DNA from: Ciborinia camelliae
Taxonomy: Eukaryota; Ascomycota; Leotiomycetes; Helotiales; Sclerotiniaceae
Reading direction: 5' to 3'
DNA: 64,000 nucleotides
NCBI GenBank assembly: GCA_025890175.1
Contig: JANPYM010000012.1
Location: 1,438,205-1,502,204, forward strand
Shown here: positions 62,536 to 64,000 of the stretch, piece by piece
Position numbering within the stretch: the first letter of the stretch is position 1
Layout: each line of letters opens with the position of its first letter
Made by a program: the position numbers and the translations under genes
The notes under the pieces: generated by a model
Database searches by the model: none
The model's input: only the letters and a program-made list of their open reading frames with translations
Told to the model about the DNA's origin: nothing

Positions 62536-63337
62536 TGTCAGGGTGTGGATCCACTGAGTGGATCCACTGGTTCCACAAAGTGGGGCTCTGACAGGGTTCA
62601 TATAGTAGAACAACTATTCCAGAACAATCTGGAATACTCCACGCTTTTATGGCGCAATGGTAAAGTTGTTTACCCCTAACACTGTATTCCAGATTAATTG
62701 ATCAATATATTCTAAAATCAGTTTTTAACAAAAATATACCATTTCGAATCTTTTAGATTAATTTCTAATTGATTCAGTTATAACTATAAATGCTTCCCAC
62801 TCTTATTGTATAAACTCATCCTTGCCTTTGAACCCGGGGGGTTTAGAATAAGACAGGGATGAGTGTTAGGGTGTAGATTTACTAAATAGATCCACTGGTT
62901 TCACAAAGTGGGGCTCTGATAGGGTTCATATAGTAGAACAACTATTCCAGAACAATCTGAAATACTCCACGCTTTTGTGACACAATGATAAAGTTGTTTA
63001 TCTCTGATATTGTATTTCAGATTAATTGATCGGTATATTTTGAGATCAATTCTTGACAAAAATATACTATTTCGAATCTTTTAGATTAATTTTTAATTAA
63101 TTCAGCTATAACTATAAATGCTTTTTACTTTTGTTGTATGGGCTTATCCTTGCCTTTGAACCCAGGGGGTTCAGGATAAGACGAAAGTGAGTGTCAGGGT
63201 GTGGATCCACTAAATGGATCCACTGGTTTTACAAAGTGGGGCTCTGACAGGGTTCATATAGTAGAACAACTATTCCAGAACAATCTGGAATACTCCACGC
63301 TTTTGTGGCGCAGTGGTAAAGTTGTTCACCCCTGACA
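62536..63337 (+). mobile_element. Miniature LTR element (TRIM-like), R-I-R-I-R array
   Basis: Seen directly: three copies of a 146-bp repeat R at 62536-62681, 62864-63009 and 63192-63337, separated by two 182-bp internal segments I. R begins TGTCAGGGTG and ends in CCCCTGACA (TG...CA, with inverted ends). The whole is flanked by AACTT at 62531-62535 and 63338-63342, a 5-bp target duplication. I begins CTGTATTCCAGATT and ends in a purine-rich stretch (AAGACGAAAGTGAG) next to the downstream R. No coding frame: non-autonomous. Family knowledge: terminal-repeat retrotransposons in miniature have this size and can form tandem arrays by LTR recombination. R contains TGGCGCAGTGGT, matching a pol III A box, and strong hairpins, e.g. 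ATTCCAGAACAATCTGGAAT. Confidence 0.85.
62682..62695 (+). other. Candidate self-priming primer-binding site
   Basis: Two bases inside the end of R1, GTATTCCAGATT (62684-62695) is the exact reverse complement of AATCTGGAATAC found in R itself. This is where a retrotransposon primer-binding site sits, and no tRNA-3'-end complement (TGG...) is seen, so first-strand priming from the element's own RNA, as known for Tf1-type fungal elements, is inferred. In the second unit both partners changed by one matching base (see findings). Confidence 0.5.
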
Positions 63338-64000
63338 AACTTAATATTTACTATATTTTTAATTAAATTCAAATAAAAATCAAAAAAAATATAAATTTAA
63401 TTATATTCTATACAAAATTTGAATTATTTTATTATAAAATTATACCATTTAAATTATATAATAAATCAATTATATTTTAATATTATATTAATAATATATT
63501 TTAAAATTTTTTAAATATTTTTGTATTTATTTATATAAACAATATTTTAATTTATAATAAAAATTGTAACAAATATATTAATTATATATATTAAATATTT
63601 GATATTCTTAAAAAAACCAATTTATAAATTAATAATAAAAAATATAAATTTTTTATTTAAAAAATATAAATTTTTTATTTAAAAAATTAAATTTTTAAAT
63701 TTAATTTTATTAATTAATAATATTAAATTGAATCTTACAAAAATTTAGATTATTTTTAATTAAAAACGTTTTAAAAATATAAAAAATGTTTTTTGTTTTA
63801 TAAATTTTATAAATTTTTATAAATAATTTATTAATAAATATTTTCGAATTTATAGATTATTAATTAATTTGTAAATTAAAATTAATAAGGTATTCAATTT
63901 TAATTAAATCTTTAATTATAAAAAAATATTTTTAATATTAAAAGATATTATTATTTATATTTTTATTTTAATATATTTTAATTGAAATAAAAAAATATTT

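Larger units (their letters stand above)
58741..64000. other. Extremely AT-rich block, probably RIP-degraded repeats
   Basis: From about 58741 to the window end nearly all G and C are gone, apart from the mini element at 62536-63337 and a short island at about 59019-59075. No coding frame of meaning survives. The pattern fits repeat-induced point mutation (C to T on either strand) acting on transposons, as seen in AT-rich isochores of Leotiomycetes. G outnumbers C on the plus strand from about 58900 to 61500, whereas C outnumbers G from about 61900 to 62530 and after 63340. The block may extend past the window. Confidence 0.85.

Noticed and set aside
62536..63337. CRISPR-like array (regular repeats with equal spacers)
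   Set aside because: Repeats of 146 bp and identical spacers in a fungal nuclear genome with a target duplication: a retroelement array, not CRISPR.

Overview
The window is nuclear DNA of a filamentous ascomycete. Short introns (about 50-110 nt) with GT...AG ends and CTAAC/CTAAT-like branch sites, solitary genes on both strands, HET, 2EXR, SYLF and F-box families, intergenic microsatellites and a very AT-rich block with transition-type decay all point that way. The style fits Leotiomycetes (Sclerotiniaceae, e.g. Botrytis or Sclerotinia relatives), but the taxon is inferred from style and not proved. There are no operons, CRISPR arrays or convincing tRNA/rRNA genes.

Layout. 0-12 kb: a BTB/POZ gene, an F-box gene with an 18-bp minisatellite upstream, a quinone oxidoreductase gene broken by a frameshift, a probable mitochondrial protein with four copies of an aromatic 15-residue motif, and a 2EXR-domain protein. 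12-25 kb: a decayed stretch, a membrane-anchored paraoxonase-like esterase, a small membrane protein, a SYLF lipid-binding protein, a dense microsatellite field and a small Cys-rich protein ending in a CaaX box. 26-43 kb: a secreted GDSL esterase, a HET remnant, an orphan intronless gene, a divergent pair of unknown spliced genes, a three-exon ZNF706-like zinc-binding protein, and a HET pseudogene with in-frame stops. 44-55 kb: a secreted Ser/Thr-rich protein with tandem Kex2-type repeats, an MFS transporter, and the divergent housekeeping pair ferrochelatase (HEM15) and Ku70. 55-64 kb: a decamer satellite, a solo LTR with target-site duplication, then from about 58.75 kb an extremely AT-rich block that looks RIP-degraded. 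In it sits an 802-bp miniature LTR element.

The most unusual object is that element at 62,536-63,337. It is a perfect R-I-R-I-R array (146-182-146-182-146 bp) with TG...CA ends, a 5-bp target duplication, a purine-rich stretch before the downstream repeat, and a 12-nt sequence just inside the repeat that is complementary to the repeat itself, suggesting self-priming. All differences found between its repeat copies are transitions.

Exon structures below were worked out by hand from splice signals and reading-frame continuity; no transcript data or database searches were available.
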